64,000 nt of DNA from contig NZ_CP108352.1 of NCBI RefSeq assembly GCF_036237275.1, forward strand, positions 5,022,001 to 5,086,000, read 5' to 3'. The DNA is from Streptomyces sp. NBC_01353 (GTDB lineage Bacteria > Actinomycetota > Actinomycetes > Streptomycetales > Streptomycetaceae). Position 1 is the first letter of the stretch. Each line of letters opens with the position of its first letter. The position numbers and the translations under genes are program-made. This document shows, in pieces, positions 16,535 through 24,621 of the stretch. Under the pieces are notes generated by a model that was not told the origin of the DNA, did not search any database, and worked only from the letters and a program-made list of their open reading frames with translations.

Positions 16535-17157
16535 GCTTCCTCCCAGGCGAAGCCGTCCGGGTCGGTGAACGCCCCGCCCGTGGTGCCCAGCGCGATCCGG
16601 TGCGATCCGGTGCCGTCGACGGGGACGCCGACGTCCTTGGCGAGGGCGCGGCGGCCGTACAGCGCCAGCTTGACCGGGCTCGAGTCCGCGGTGGCGAACT
16701 CGACGTACTTGCGGCCGAAGCTCTTCGCCACCCTGAGACCCTGGTCGACGTAGAACTGCCTGCTCTCGGCCACGTCCGCGGCTCCGATCAGCAGCACCAT
16801 CTCGTCGATCTTCCGGGTCGCCGGGCCGGTGTCCTTCTTCGCCGACGTGGCGATCTTCCAGATCGCTCCGTCCGGGGCCTGGACGACGCCGCCGTAGCCC
16901 CAGAACGACTTCGATGCGGGCTTCAGCACCGTGGCGCCGGCCTCGATGGCGGCGTCGACGAAGCTGCGGACGTCGGCCGGCTGGGACACCGTGAGCGACA
17001 GCGAGAACCCGCGGAAGCCGGTCGTCGGCTCCTCCGAGGCCCGCAGGCGCACCCGGCTGCCCAGACCGAAGGCGGAGTAGAAGCGTTCGGCGGCCGCTAC
17101 GTCGGTCACCTCGAGGGTGAGGGATTCGATGGACGTGGTGGAGGTCGTGGAGTTCAT
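16531..17157 (-). CDS. VOC-family protein with two glyoxalase-like modules
   Basis: 208 residues with two VOC half-sites: SLTLEVTDVAAAERFYSAFG, closing with APDGAIWKIATSAK, and then KIDEMVLLIGAADVAESRQF, closing with FTDPDGFAWEEA. Function is probably in binding or modifying small molecules. The start at 17157 was chosen because the VOC module begins right after it. The open frame further upstream is antisense to the AraC-like coding frame. It lies between the AraC gene (5-bp gap) and the PPOX-like gene (GTGA overlap), suggesting a regulated operon. Confidence 0.75.
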   Translation of the reverse strand: MNSTTSTTSIESLTLEVTDVAAAERFYSAFGLGSRVRLRASEEPTTGFRGFSLSLTVSQPADVRSFVDAAIEAGATVLKPASKSFWGYGGVVQAPDGAIWKIATSAKKDTGPATRKIDEMVLLIGAADVAESRQFYVDQGLRVAKSFGRKYVEFATADSSPVKLALYGRRALAKDVGVPVDGTGSHRIALGTTGGAFTDPDGFAWEEA

Positions 17158-17162
17158 GGCAT

Positions 17163-17675
17163 TCACGCTAGTTCCGGCTCCCTCGGCAGTGCTTCTCGAT
17201 TCCTGACCGGTCCCGTTCCGAGCGGTCCCGTTCCGAGCGGTCCGGTTCCGAGCGGTCGGGTTCCGAGCGGTGCGGTTCCGAGCGGTCCGGTTCCGACCGG
17301 GCCCATCGCCGCGCGGCGCCGGTACTCGTCGGGCTCCATGCCGACCAGCTCGGTGAAGTGCGTGCTGAACGTGGCGAGCGACGAGCAGCCGACCGCGAAG
17401 CAGACCTCGGCCACACCGAGGTCGCCGCGCCGCAGCAGCACCGTCGCGCGCTCGATGCGACGCGTCATCAGATAGGTGTACGGCGAACCGCCATAGGCGA
17501 GCCGGAACTGCCGGCTGAGGTCCCCGGCCGGCATGTTCGCGTCCCGGGCGAGGTTCTCGACGTTCAGAGGGCGCGCGTACTCCCGGTCGATCCGGTCGCG
17601 GACGCGGCGCAGGTGCGTGAAATCGCTCAGTCGCTGCGCGGCGGTGCGGGCGCGCGACCATGCGGGATGACACAT
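17163..17675 (-). CDS. AraC-family regulator with repetitive C-terminal tail
   Basis: 170 residues. It is an AraC DNA-binding domain only (double helix-turn-helix, about 25-125, with NVENLARDANMPAGDLSRQF and VCFAVGCSSLATFSTHFTEL) and no separate sensory domain. AAAGGAG lies 8 nt before ATG 17675. The C-terminal ~45 residues are Gly-Pro-Leu-Gly-Thr repeats encoded by a 15-bp DNA repeat, which is unusual for the family and probably recent. It starts the AraC-VOC-PPOX-DUF1801 run and likely controls it. Confidence 0.8.
   Translation of the reverse strand: MCHPAWSRARTAAQRLSDFTHLRRVRDRIDREYARPLNVENLARDANMPAGDLSRQFRLAYGGSPYTYLMTRRIERATVLLRRGDLGVAEVCFAVGCSSLATFSTHFTELVGMEPDEYRRRAAMGPVGTGPLGTAPLGTRPLGTGPLGTGPLGTGPVRNREALPREPELA
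17207..17296. repeat. Six copies of a 15-bp tandem repeat inside the AraC gene
   Basis: The unit is close to CGGTCCCGTTCCGAG, repeated six times with single-base differences. Because it is 15 bp, copy changes keep the frame and only lengthen or shorten the Gly-Pro-Leu-Gly-Thr tail. Confidence 0.85.
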
Positions 17676-17715
17676 GGGTGAGCTCCTTTCGTCCAAGCGG
17701 TCGGCGGCGAGGTGC

Positions 17716-18135
17716 TCAGCGAAGCTCTTGGATGCGGATGAGGTTCCCCGCGGGGTCGCGGAAGGCGCAGTCGCGGATGCCGTACGGCTGCTCCGTCGGC
17801 TCCTGGACCACCTCGGCGTCGCCGGCGGCCTGCACCTTCGCGAAGGTGTCGTCGAGGTCGGGGGTGGCCAGCAGGATCCAGCCGTAGGTGCCCTTGGCCA
17901 TCATTTCGAGGATGGTGCGGCGCTCGTCCTCGGTGATCCCGGGGTCGGCGGCCGGCGGCGCCAGGAGGATGGAGGTGCCGGGCTGGCCGACGGGGCCGAC
18001 CGTGATCCAGCGCATCTTGCCCTGGCCGACGTCGCTGCGGACCTCGAAGCCGAGGGCGTCGCGGTAGAAGGCCAGAGAGGCGTCCGGGTCGTCGTGCGGG
18101 AGGGCGGTGGTGTTGATCGTGATGTCCATGGTCAT
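17716..18135 (-). CDS. VOC-family (bleomycin-resistance/glyoxalase fold) protein
   Basis: 139 residues, one VOC unit pair: LPHDDPDASLAFYRDALGFE, MRWITVGPVGQPGTSILLAP, GWILLATPDLDDTFAKVQAAG and a final AFRDPAGNLIRIQEL strand carrying the usual Glu metal ligand. It is a probable metal-binding enzyme or small-molecule sequestering protein. GGAG lies 8 nt before ATG 18135. It lies just upstream of the AraC gene on the same strand and may share its regulation. Confidence 0.8.
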   Translation of the reverse strand: MTMDITINTTALPHDDPDASLAFYRDALGFEVRSDVGQGKMRWITVGPVGQPGTSILLAPPAADPGITEDERRTILEMMAKGTYGWILLATPDLDDTFAKVQAAGDAEVVQEPTEQPYGIRDCAFRDPAGNLIRIQELR

Positions 18136-18351
18136 CACGTTAACTCCGCCTGGATGAACGGCGCTTCTCGAATACTGATCCGTTCGGGCGGCCGCCGACC
18201 GTCCCGTGCGAGGCGGTGTCCGGGCCGCGATCCGGGCCGTGATCCGGACCGTGATCCAGGCCCTTCTGACCTGCGGGGACGGGTGGTACGTTCCGGGACG
18301 GGTTGGAGCGTTCTCGTGGAGAGGGTGGACGTGCGCGGAGGAGAGACGGCC

Positions 18352-19962
18352 ATGGGCATCGGCGCTCGGTTGGCCGCGCCCGGCGGGCCCTTCGCGGTCG
18401 AGGACGGGGTGTACGTCGGCGGTCCCCGCACACTGCGGGAGTTCGTGGAGGCCACCTGGGCCTACGGCGACCAGGTCTTCCTGGTGTCCGAGGACGGGGA
18501 GCTGACCTACCGGGAGTTCTTCGACGCCGCCTGCGGGCTCGCCCGACGCTTCGGCGAGGTGTACGGGCTGCGGCCGGGGGACCGGGCCGCCATCGCGATG
18601 CGGAACCATCCCGAGTGGCAGATCGCCTTCTGGGCCGCCCAGCTCGCCGGCCTCGTCGCCGTGCCCCTGAACGCCTGGTGGACCGAGGAGGAGCTCGCGT
18701 ACGCCCTCGACGACTGCACGCCCCGGATCCTTCTCGTCGACGGCGAGCGGGTCGAGAGGGTCCGGCGGTGGGCGGGCGAGCACGACGTGCCCGGCATCGT
18801 GTTCCACGGGGAGGCCAGGGAAGGCTTCCAGGAGTACGTACGCGACACCGATCCGCTTCTCGGGCCGCCGCCCGTCGACGTGCTGCCCGAGCACGACGCC
18901 ACCATCATCTACACCTCCGGGACCACAGGCCGGCCCAAGGGCGCCGTCGCCACCCACCTCGCGCAGGCCGGGGCCGCGATGAATCCGCGGTACTACGCCG
19001 CCGCCTCCGCCCTCGGCCGCGGCACGGTCCCCGGGCAGGGGCCCGCGCCCATCTCGCTCACCACGTTTCCGTTCTTCCACGTGGCGGCGTTCACGTCGTT
19101 CTACTCGGTGATGGCCGCCGGCGGGACCCTCGTCCTCATGCGGAAGTGGGACGCGGACACGGCACTGGAGCTGATCCGGCGCCACCGCGTCACGCATTAC
19201 GCCGGTGTGCCGACGACCGCCCTGCAGCTGCTCGACCGGGCGGAGGAGACCGGCGATCCGCTGGAGAGCCTCGTCATGCTCAACACCGGGGGCGCCGCCG
19301 CCCCGCCCGAGATCGTGGCCCGCCTCACCGCCCTGTACGGGGAGCGCATCGAGCCCCGCAACGGCTACGGACTCACCGAGACCTGCGGGGGCGTGTTCGC
19401 GAACTTCGGGGCCGAGTACCGCGCGGATCCGCGGAGCGTCGGCCGGCCCACGCCGGCCACCGAGATCCGGATCGACCGGCCGGACGCGGACGGTGTCGGG
19501 GAGCTGTGGCTGCGGGGGCAGTCCGTCGTCCGCGGGTACTGGGGGGACGAGGAGGCGACGAAGAACGCCTTCGGCGACGACGGATGGTTCCGTACGGGGG
19601 ACCTCGCCCGGCTCCACGACGGGCGGATCACCCTCGTCGACCGGCTCAAGGACATGGTGATCCGCGGCGGCGAGAACGTGTACTGCGTGGAGGTCGAGAA
19701 CGTCCTCCTGGACCACCCCGCCGTCCTCGACGCCGCCGTCCTCGGCGTGCCGCACCCCACCCTGGGGGAAGAGGTCGCCGCGGTCGTACGACTCAAGGAG
19801 CCGTCGAGCGTCACGGTCGACGAGCTGCGGGCGCACGTCGGCGCGCGGCTCGCCGCCTTCAAGGTGCCGGCGCATGTCGTCGTACGGGACACCGAGCTGC
19901 CGCGGAACGCCACCGGGAAGATCCTCAAGCGGGAGCTCAGGGAAGAGCTCACGCGCGCGTGA
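18352..19962 (+). CDS. Acyl-CoA synthetase (AMP-forming, class I adenylating enzyme)
   Basis: 536 residues, full length for the family. It has the phosphate loop IIYTSGTTGRPKG (~184-196), the A5 motif GYGLTETCGG, the A7/A8 segments WFRTGDLARL and DRLKDMVIRGGENVY, and the catalytic Lys in NATGKILKREL (~523). It activates a carboxylic acid to acyl-AMP and then acyl-CoA in the cytoplasm, probably a medium/long-chain or aromatic acid. The preceding open frame is longer, but ATG 18352 has GGAGGAG nearby. Its 3' end overlaps the convergent protease gene by 14 nt. Confidence 0.88.
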   Translation: MGIGARLAAPGGPFAVEDGVYVGGPRTLREFVEATWAYGDQVFLVSEDGELTYREFFDAACGLARRFGEVYGLRPGDRAAIAMRNHPEWQIAFWAAQLAGLVAVPLNAWWTEEELAYALDDCTPRILLVDGERVERVRRWAGEHDVPGIVFHGEAREGFQEYVRDTDPLLGPPPVDVLPEHDATIIYTSGTTGRPKGAVATHLAQAGAAMNPRYYAAASALGRGTVPGQGPAPISLTTFPFFHVAAFTSFYSVMAAGGTLVLMRKWDADTALELIRRHRVTHYAGVPTTALQLLDRAEETGDPLESLVMLNTGGAAAPPEIVARLTALYGERIEPRNGYGLTETCGGVFANFGAEYRADPRSVGRPTPATEIRIDRPDADGVGELWLRGQSVVRGYWGDEEATKNAFGDDGWFRTGDLARLHDGRITLVDRLKDMVIRGGENVYCVEVENVLLDHPAVLDAAVLGVPHPTLGEEVAAVVRLKEPSSVTVDELRAHVGARLAAFKVPAHVVVRDTELPRNATGKILKRELREELTRA

Positions 19963-21229
19963 CGCGGACCCGGTAGTGGCCCCTGTCGTCCTCGTGCGTC
20001 ACCGTGATCCGGATGCCGTTCGTACGGTCCGTGAAGGTCTCGCCCGGGCGGTACGGGGCGTCCGACAGCTCCGCGTGGACGTTCGGGCGGCGCGTGCAGC
20101 CGCCGCTGTCCTTGTCGCTGTCCGCCACGGTCACCGGGCCGTGCCCGGTGTCGACGTCCGACTCGACCCGGTAGATCAGGACGCCCGGCTCGCAGACGGC
20201 CTCGTCGTTGCCGTCGCGGGTGCGGACCTCGATCGCATAGCCCGACGTCTCCGAGAGCGGTACGAAGGCGAGTTTGTCGCCGCCCCTGGCCGCCAGCGGG
20301 GTCAGCGTGTACTCGTGCGTCCCGGGCGTGGACGCGCAGCCCACCTGCCTGTTGTCGAGCCAGCCCAGCTTCCACTTGTGCCAGCCGAGGAGGTCGTTGT
20401 TGGCCCCCCAGTCCTCGGACATGATGTCCCAGTGCCCGACCGTGCCGCCGCCGTCCGCGGTGTAGAGGTCGGGCAGGCCGAAGACATGGCCGTTCTCGTG
20501 CGGCAGGACGCGGTAGCCGGTCGTGGCGTACGAGCCCGAGCCGTCGTCCTGGCGGCTGTAGACGAAGGACGTGTTGGAGAGCGGGACGCCGTCCGCGTAG
20601 GGGGCGTCGTCGTTCCCCGAGAAGGTGACGGACAGGACGGTGTCCAGGGCCGAGGGGCCGGCGTTCGGGGTCATCAGGACGTTGACCAGGTCGTACGCGC
20701 TGAAGTCCACCTTCGGGTCGGCGGCCTTCACGATGTCCTCGACGAAGCCGCGGTAGCCCGGTTCGTACGGTGAGCCGCGCTCTATCCCGTACGAGGAGAA
20801 CGGCCTCGGCATCCGCAGCCAGTCGGTTATCGGGGCCTCGGGGTGGTAGTGCAGGCGCCCGTACGAGCTGGTGCGGAACCACTCGGAGGTCTTCGGGAAG
20901 AACTCGCGGTAGCGGCCGAGCGCCGTGCCGTCGCCGGGCGCGTCGGGGAAGTCGACCATCAGGTTGAGGGCCCTGACCTTGCCCGTGGAGCGGGCGTAGC
21001 CCGGGGCGGTCGGCAGGCCCTCCGACATCTGTACACCCATCGTCGTCGCGATCCGGCACGGCCCGAGCTGGGACTCCCGTGAGTCCTTGGGTGCGGTGGC
21101 CACCGGGCCCGACGAGGCCGGTGTGGGGCCGGGGAGGGTGGTGCTGGCCGAGGCCAGGGCGGCGAGCGCGAGGGCTGCTGCCACGGCGAGGGCGACGTGT
21201 CTGCGTATCCCCCGGCGGGTCTGGTGCAT
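19949..21229 (-). CDS. Secreted M6-like zinc metalloprotease
   Basis: 426 residues. A Sec signal peptide occupies about residues 1-30 (RRHVALAVAAALALAALASA). The zinc site HENGHVFGLPD lies at residues 244-254 (His244, Glu245, His248, with Asp254), followed by the WDIMSEDWG turn characteristic of the M6 immune-inhibitor-A group. The gene is a single-domain short form, lacking the long C-terminal modules of InhA. It probably digests proteins outside the cell. It is convergent with the acyl-CoA synthetase gene. Confidence 0.85.
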   Translation of the reverse strand: MHQTRRGIRRHVALAVAAALALAALASASTTLPGPTPASSGPVATAPKDSRESQLGPCRIATTMGVQMSEGLPTAPGYARSTGKVRALNLMVDFPDAPGDGTALGRYREFFPKTSEWFRTSSYGRLHYHPEAPITDWLRMPRPFSSYGIERGSPYEPGYRGFVEDIVKAADPKVDFSAYDLVNVLMTPNAGPSALDTVLSVTFSGNDDAPYADGVPLSNTSFVYSRQDDGSGSYATTGYRVLPHENGHVFGLPDLYTADGGGTVGHWDIMSEDWGANNDLLGWHKWKLGWLDNRQVGCASTPGTHEYTLTPLAARGGDKLAFVPLSETSGYAIEVRTRDGNDEAVCEPGVLIYRVESDVDTGHGPVTVADSDKDSGGCTRRPNVHAELSDAPYRPGETFTDRTNGIRITVTHEDDRGHYRVRVTRA

Positions 21230-21390
21230 CCGGTCGCCTCTCTGGTCAGCCGCAGGTCAGCGTCAGCCGGCTGGTGGGTCAGCTGGTCGGGTCAGCTGGT
21301 CAGCGCCGCTGCTCGATCAGCCTGTGTCGAGAGGTGCGCGGGCGCGCGCGGGGTTGACCCGATCGTGGGTATTCGACGGGACACCTCGCA

Positions 21391-21406
21391 TGTGACTCAG
21401 ATCACA
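21391..21406. promoter_or_regulatory. Crp/CRP-like binding site
   Basis: TGTGA-CTCAGA-TCACA is an exact match to the TGTGA-N6-TCACA palindrome. It is 126 bp upstream of the TetR gene start and 162 bp from the protease start. Streptomyces Crp recognises GTG-N6-CAC. Confidence 0.65.
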
Positions 21407-21424
21407 TTCGAGACGGGAAATAAC

Positions 21425-21503
21425 CGGGGACTCGCTCCCCGTTTACACCTGTGTTCCAGGAAGTGGGGACTCAGTCCCCGGATCATCAGACCGGATCATC
21501 AGA
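21425..21503 (+). promoter_or_regulatory. TetR operator region: two palindromes and a 13-bp tandem repeat
   Basis: CGGGGACTCGCTCCCCG (21425-21441) and GGGGACT-C-AGTCCCC (21465-21479) are related palindromes with centres 39 bp apart, flanking a TTTACA element. CCGGATCATCAGA is directly duplicated at 21478-21490 and 21491-21503, immediately before the ribosome site AGAGGGAGGA of the TetR gene. The layout suggests autorepression. Confidence 0.65.
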
Positions 21504-21516
21504 GGGAGGATGTGGC

Positions 21517-22191
21517 GTGAGCACCCAGGCCGGCACCGAGCCCACCCGTCGCGTCGTCCGCCCGCGGGCGGATGCTCTGCGCAACCGCGAGCGGATCGTG
21601 ACGGCGGCCCGCGAGATGTTCGTCGAGTTCGGCCCGCAGGTGCCGCTCGACGAGATCGCGCGGCGCGCCGGGGTCGGCAACGCCACGCTCTACCGCAACT
21701 TCCCCGAGCGCAACGACCTCATCCACGAGGTCGTCGTCTCCGTCACGTCCCGCACCACGGACCTGGCGGAGGAGGCGGCCGCTGCCGTGGACGCGGGGGA
21801 GGCCGACGCCTTCGACGCGCTGCGCCGCTTCACCCATGGTGCCGCCGACGAACGCATCGGCGCCCTGTGCCCGATGCTCGACGGCACCTTCGAGATGGAC
21901 CAGCCCGAACTGGTCGCCGAACGCACGCGGTTGGAGGAGGCCGTGCGGGGCCTCGTCGACCGGGCGCACCGATCGGGCAAGCTCCGCCCCGACGTCGACG
22001 TCGGGGACCTGCTGGTGGCCGTCTCCCAGCTGACCCGCCCGCTCCCGGGCACCGCCTGCCTGAACATGGACCGCTTCGTCCACCGCCATCTGCAGCTGTT
22101 CCTGGACGGTCTCGAAGCGCCCGCGCGCTCCGTGCTGCCCGGCTCGGCCGCCACTCTGGAGGACCTGCGGGGCGATTCCCACGAGTCGTGA
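21517..22191 (+). CDS. TetR-family transcriptional repressor
   Basis: 224 residues. An N-terminal TetR helix-turn-helix (about 20-66, DEIARRAGVGNATLYRNFPE) is followed by an all-helical ligand domain. GTG 21517 has AGAGGGAGGA 6 nt upstream, which fixes the start. The palindromes at 21425-21479 are its likely operators. The next gene is a DHA2 drug exporter on the same strand after a ~200-bp gap of short repeats. TetR/DHA2 pairs usually give ligand-induced export, so an antibiotic or toxic metabolite is the likely inducer. Confidence 0.87.
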   Translation: MSTQAGTEPTRRVVRPRADALRNRERIVTAAREMFVEFGPQVPLDEIARRAGVGNATLYRNFPERNDLIHEVVVSVTSRTTDLAEEAAAAVDAGEADAFDALRRFTHGAADERIGALCPMLDGTFEMDQPELVAERTRLEEAVRGLVDRAHRSGKLRPDVDVGDLLVAVSQLTRPLPGTACLNMDRFVHRHLQLFLDGLEAPARSVLPGSAATLEDLRGDSHES

Positions 22192-22235
22192 CCCCGAGCT
22201 GCCCGTCCCGTGACGCACCCCGAGCTGACCGTCCC

Positions 22236-22307
22236 GTAACGCACCCCGTAACGCACCCCGTGACGCACTGCGTAACGCACACCGTGACGCATCCCGAAAC
22301 TCACACG
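22236..22307. repeat. 12-bp tandem repeats between tetR and the exporter gene
   Basis: About six units close to GTAACGCACCCC run through this gap, preceded by a 25-bp imperfect direct duplication starting at 22194 and 22219. They could affect mRNA structure or act as regulator sites. No open frame of interest is seen. Confidence 0.7.
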
Positions 22308-22399
22308 CCGAATCGCGCTCCACGACGCGCCTTCGAGCCCTAGTACGCCCTGTACTTACGTCCAGTTTTTCCTTTACGCACCAAGAGGTGGCCATCCCC

Positions 22400-23917
22400 A
22401 TGTCCGAAACGGATCCGAGGCGCTGGAAAGCGCTGATCTTCATCGCCCTCGCCCAGCTGATGGTCGTGCTCGACGCGACGATCGTGAACATCGCGCTGCC
22501 CTCCGCCCAGCAGGACCTGGGGATCTCGGACGGCAACCGGCAGTGGGTCATCACGGCCTACGCGCTGGCCTTCGGCGGTCTGCTGCTCTTCGGTGGCCGC
22601 ATCGCGGACCTCTGGGGCCGTAAGCGCACCTTCGTCGTCGGTCTGATCGGCTTCGCCGCCGCCTCCGCCCTCGGCGGGGCCGCGACCGGCGAGGCGATGA
22701 TGCTCGGCGCCCGCGCGCTCCAGGGCGCGTTCGGCGCGCTGCTCGCGCCCGCCGCGCTCTCCCTGCTCGCGGTGATGTTCACCGATGCCAAGGAGCGCGC
22801 CAAGGCGTTCGGCATCTACGGTGCGATCGCCGGTGGCGGTGGCGCCGTGGGCCTGATCCTCGGTGGCTTCCTCACCGAGTACCTGGACTGGCGCTGGACC
22901 TTCTTCGTCAACATCCCGTTCGCGATCGTCGCGGCCGTGGGCGCGTACCTCGTCATCCGTGAGCCGGCCGGCGGGCGCAACCGTTCGCCGCTCGACATCC
23001 CCGGCGTGGTCCTGTCCACCCTCGGCCTGGTCGCGCTGGTCTACGGCTTCACCCGCGCCGAGTCCGCGGGCTGGTCGGACGCCACGACGATCGGCATGTT
23101 CGTCTCCTCCGCCGTGCTCCTCGCCGCCTTCGTCCTGACCGAGGCGAAGGTCAAGTCGCCGCTGCTGCCGCTGCGCGTCCTGACCGAGCGCAACCGCGGC
23201 GGTGTGTACCTCTCGCTGGGTCTGGCCATCATCGCGATGTTCGGTCTGTTCCTCTTCCTGACGTACTACCTCCAGGTCGTGAAGGGGTACTCGCCGGTCA
23301 AGACGGGCTTCGCGTTCCTCCCGATGATCGCGGGCATGATCATCGGCTCGACCCAGATCGGTACGCGGCTGATGATGCGCGTGCCCCCGCGCTGGCTGAT
23401 GGGCCCGGGCTTCCTGACCGCGGGCGTCGGCATGCTGCTGCTCACGCAGCTGGAGATCGGCACCTCGTACGCCGGTCTGATCCTGCCCGCTCAGGTGCTG
23501 CTCGGCCTCGGCATGGGTACGGCCTTCATGCCGGCCATGTCGCTCGCCACGCACGGTGTCGACCCGCGGGACGCCGGTGTGGCCTCCGCGATGGTCAACA
23601 CCTCGCAGCAGGTCGGCGGCGCGATCGGTACGGCGCTGCTGAACACCATCGCCGCCTCGGCGACGGCCGCGTACGTCGCCGACCACGCGGCCGGTGCCAC
23701 CAGCCAGGGCGCCCAGAAGCTGCTCCAGCTCCAGGGCATGGTCGAGGGCTACGCGGCGGCCATCTGGTGGGCCGTCGGCATCCTGGTCGTCTCGGCCGCG
23801 ATCGCCTTCACCCTCATCAACACCGGGAAGCCGGGATCCGGCGCGGTGGCCGCGTCCGGGTCCGGCGAGGGCGAGGGTGTCGAGGACGAGGTGAAGATCC
23901 CCGTCATCGCGCACTGA
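22400..23917 (+). CDS. DHA2-family (14-TM) MFS drug exporter
   Basis: 505 residues with about 14 hydrophobic helices. The DHA2 signature is present near the start (VVLDATIVNIALPSAQQDLG), followed by motif A-like GGRIADLWGRKRTF and motif C-like GAIAGGGGAVGLILGG. It exports drugs or metabolites by proton antiport across the inner membrane. ATG 22400 is preceded by AAGAGGTGG. An in-frame GTG at 22388 overlaps that site and is less likely. It probably responds to the TetR regulator upstream. Confidence 0.88.
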   Translation: MSETDPRRWKALIFIALAQLMVVLDATIVNIALPSAQQDLGISDGNRQWVITAYALAFGGLLLFGGRIADLWGRKRTFVVGLIGFAAASALGGAATGEAMMLGARALQGAFGALLAPAALSLLAVMFTDAKERAKAFGIYGAIAGGGGAVGLILGGFLTEYLDWRWTFFVNIPFAIVAAVGAYLVIREPAGGRNRSPLDIPGVVLSTLGLVALVYGFTRAESAGWSDATTIGMFVSSAVLLAAFVLTEAKVKSPLLPLRVLTERNRGGVYLSLGLAIIAMFGLFLFLTYYLQVVKGYSPVKTGFAFLPMIAGMIIGSTQIGTRLMMRVPPRWLMGPGFLTAGVGMLLLTQLEIGTSYAGLILPAQVLLGLGMGTAFMPAMSLATHGVDPRDAGVASAMVNTSQQVGGAIGTALLNTIAASATAAYVADHAAGATSQGAQKLLQLQGMVEGYAAAIWWAVGILVVSAAIAFTLINTGKPGSGAVAASGSGEGEGVEDEVKIPVIAH

Positions 23918-23932
23918 CCCACCCGATCGCCT

Positions 23933-23967
23933 CCTGCCCTGGTTCCGCTCAGCGGAGCCAGGGCAGG
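23933..23967. terminator. Convergent terminator with the marR stop codon in its loop
   Basis: A 16-bp stem (CCTGCCCTGGTTCCGC at 23933-23948 paired with 23952-23967, one G-U) has the 3-nt loop TCA. That loop is the complement of the TGA stop of the MarR gene. It terminates the exporter transcript and overlaps the end of the MarR coding region. Confidence 0.75.
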
Positions 23968-24452
23968 TCCGCGTTCGGGTCCGTCGGCTGCAGGCCCTCC
24001 GCCATCACCTTCATGATCTCGCCGAGCTGCTCCACCTGGCGCGGGGTGAGCCGGTCGAACATCGCCTGCCGTACGGCGGCGACATGGCCGGGGGCCGTCC
24101 GCTCCAGCACCTCGTACCCCTCGTCCGTGAGATACGCGAACTGTCCCCGCTTGTCGGAGGGGCAGTCCTCGCGGAGCACCCAGCCGTTCTTCTCCAGGCG
24201 CGCGACGGCGTGGGAGAGCCGGGAGCGGGTGATCTTGGCGCCCTTGGCGAGCTCGGTCATCCGCAGCCGCCGGCGGGGCGCCTGGGAGAGCTGGACGAGC
24301 AGACCGTAGTAGATGTGCGGCATCCCGGCGTCGCGCTGCAACTGGCGGTCGAGATGGTCCTCGAGGAGGGTGGTGGCGTGCAGGTACGCGCGCCAGACGT
24401 GCTGCTCCTCGTCGCTGAGCCAGCGGGGCGCATCGTTGGGTGCCATGGTCAT
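23949..24452 (-). CDS. MarR-family transcriptional regulator
   Basis: 167 residues with the winged-helix centre RMTELAKGAKITRSRLSHAVARLEKNGWV (two segments around residues 65-93) and the beta-wing DKRGQFAYLTDEGYEVL. These dimers release DNA on binding phenolic compounds or on oxidation. ATG 24452 follows AGGATAG. A second in-frame ATG is at 24446. It is divergent from the LigB-type dioxygenase, with two inverted-repeat operators between them. No Cys pair typical of OhrR-type redox sensing is visible. Confidence 0.88.
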   Translation of the reverse strand: MTMAPNDAPRWLSDEEQHVWRAYLHATTLLEDHLDRQLQRDAGMPHIYYGLLVQLSQAPRRRLRMTELAKGAKITRSRLSHAVARLEKNGWVLREDCPSDKRGQFAYLTDEGYEVLERTAPGHVAAVRQAMFDRLTPRQVEQLGEIMKVMAEGLQPTDPNADLPWLR

Positions 24453-24474
24453 GTATCTATCCTACGGCTCATTC

Positions 24475-24533
24475 TTGAAAGTTGAACTAGATCGGGTCTA
24501 AGCTCGTCATGTCAGGTGAGCTTGAACTTTCAA
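24475..24533. promoter_or_regulatory. Two MarR operators between marR and the dioxygenase gene
   Basis: TTGAAAGTTGAA (24475-24486) and TTGAACTTTCAA (24522-24533) are copies, in opposite orientation, of the palindrome TTGAA(A/C)(G/T)TTCAA, 36 bp apart. They lie in the 169-bp divergent intergenic region. Confidence 0.75.
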
Positions 24534-24621
24534 TGACTGATCGGGTCGGTCCGGACGACGTCGACGTCGGCCCGGGCGAGGTCGGCCCGGACGTCATCGA
24601 CCCGGAACGGAGGCGGTCGTC

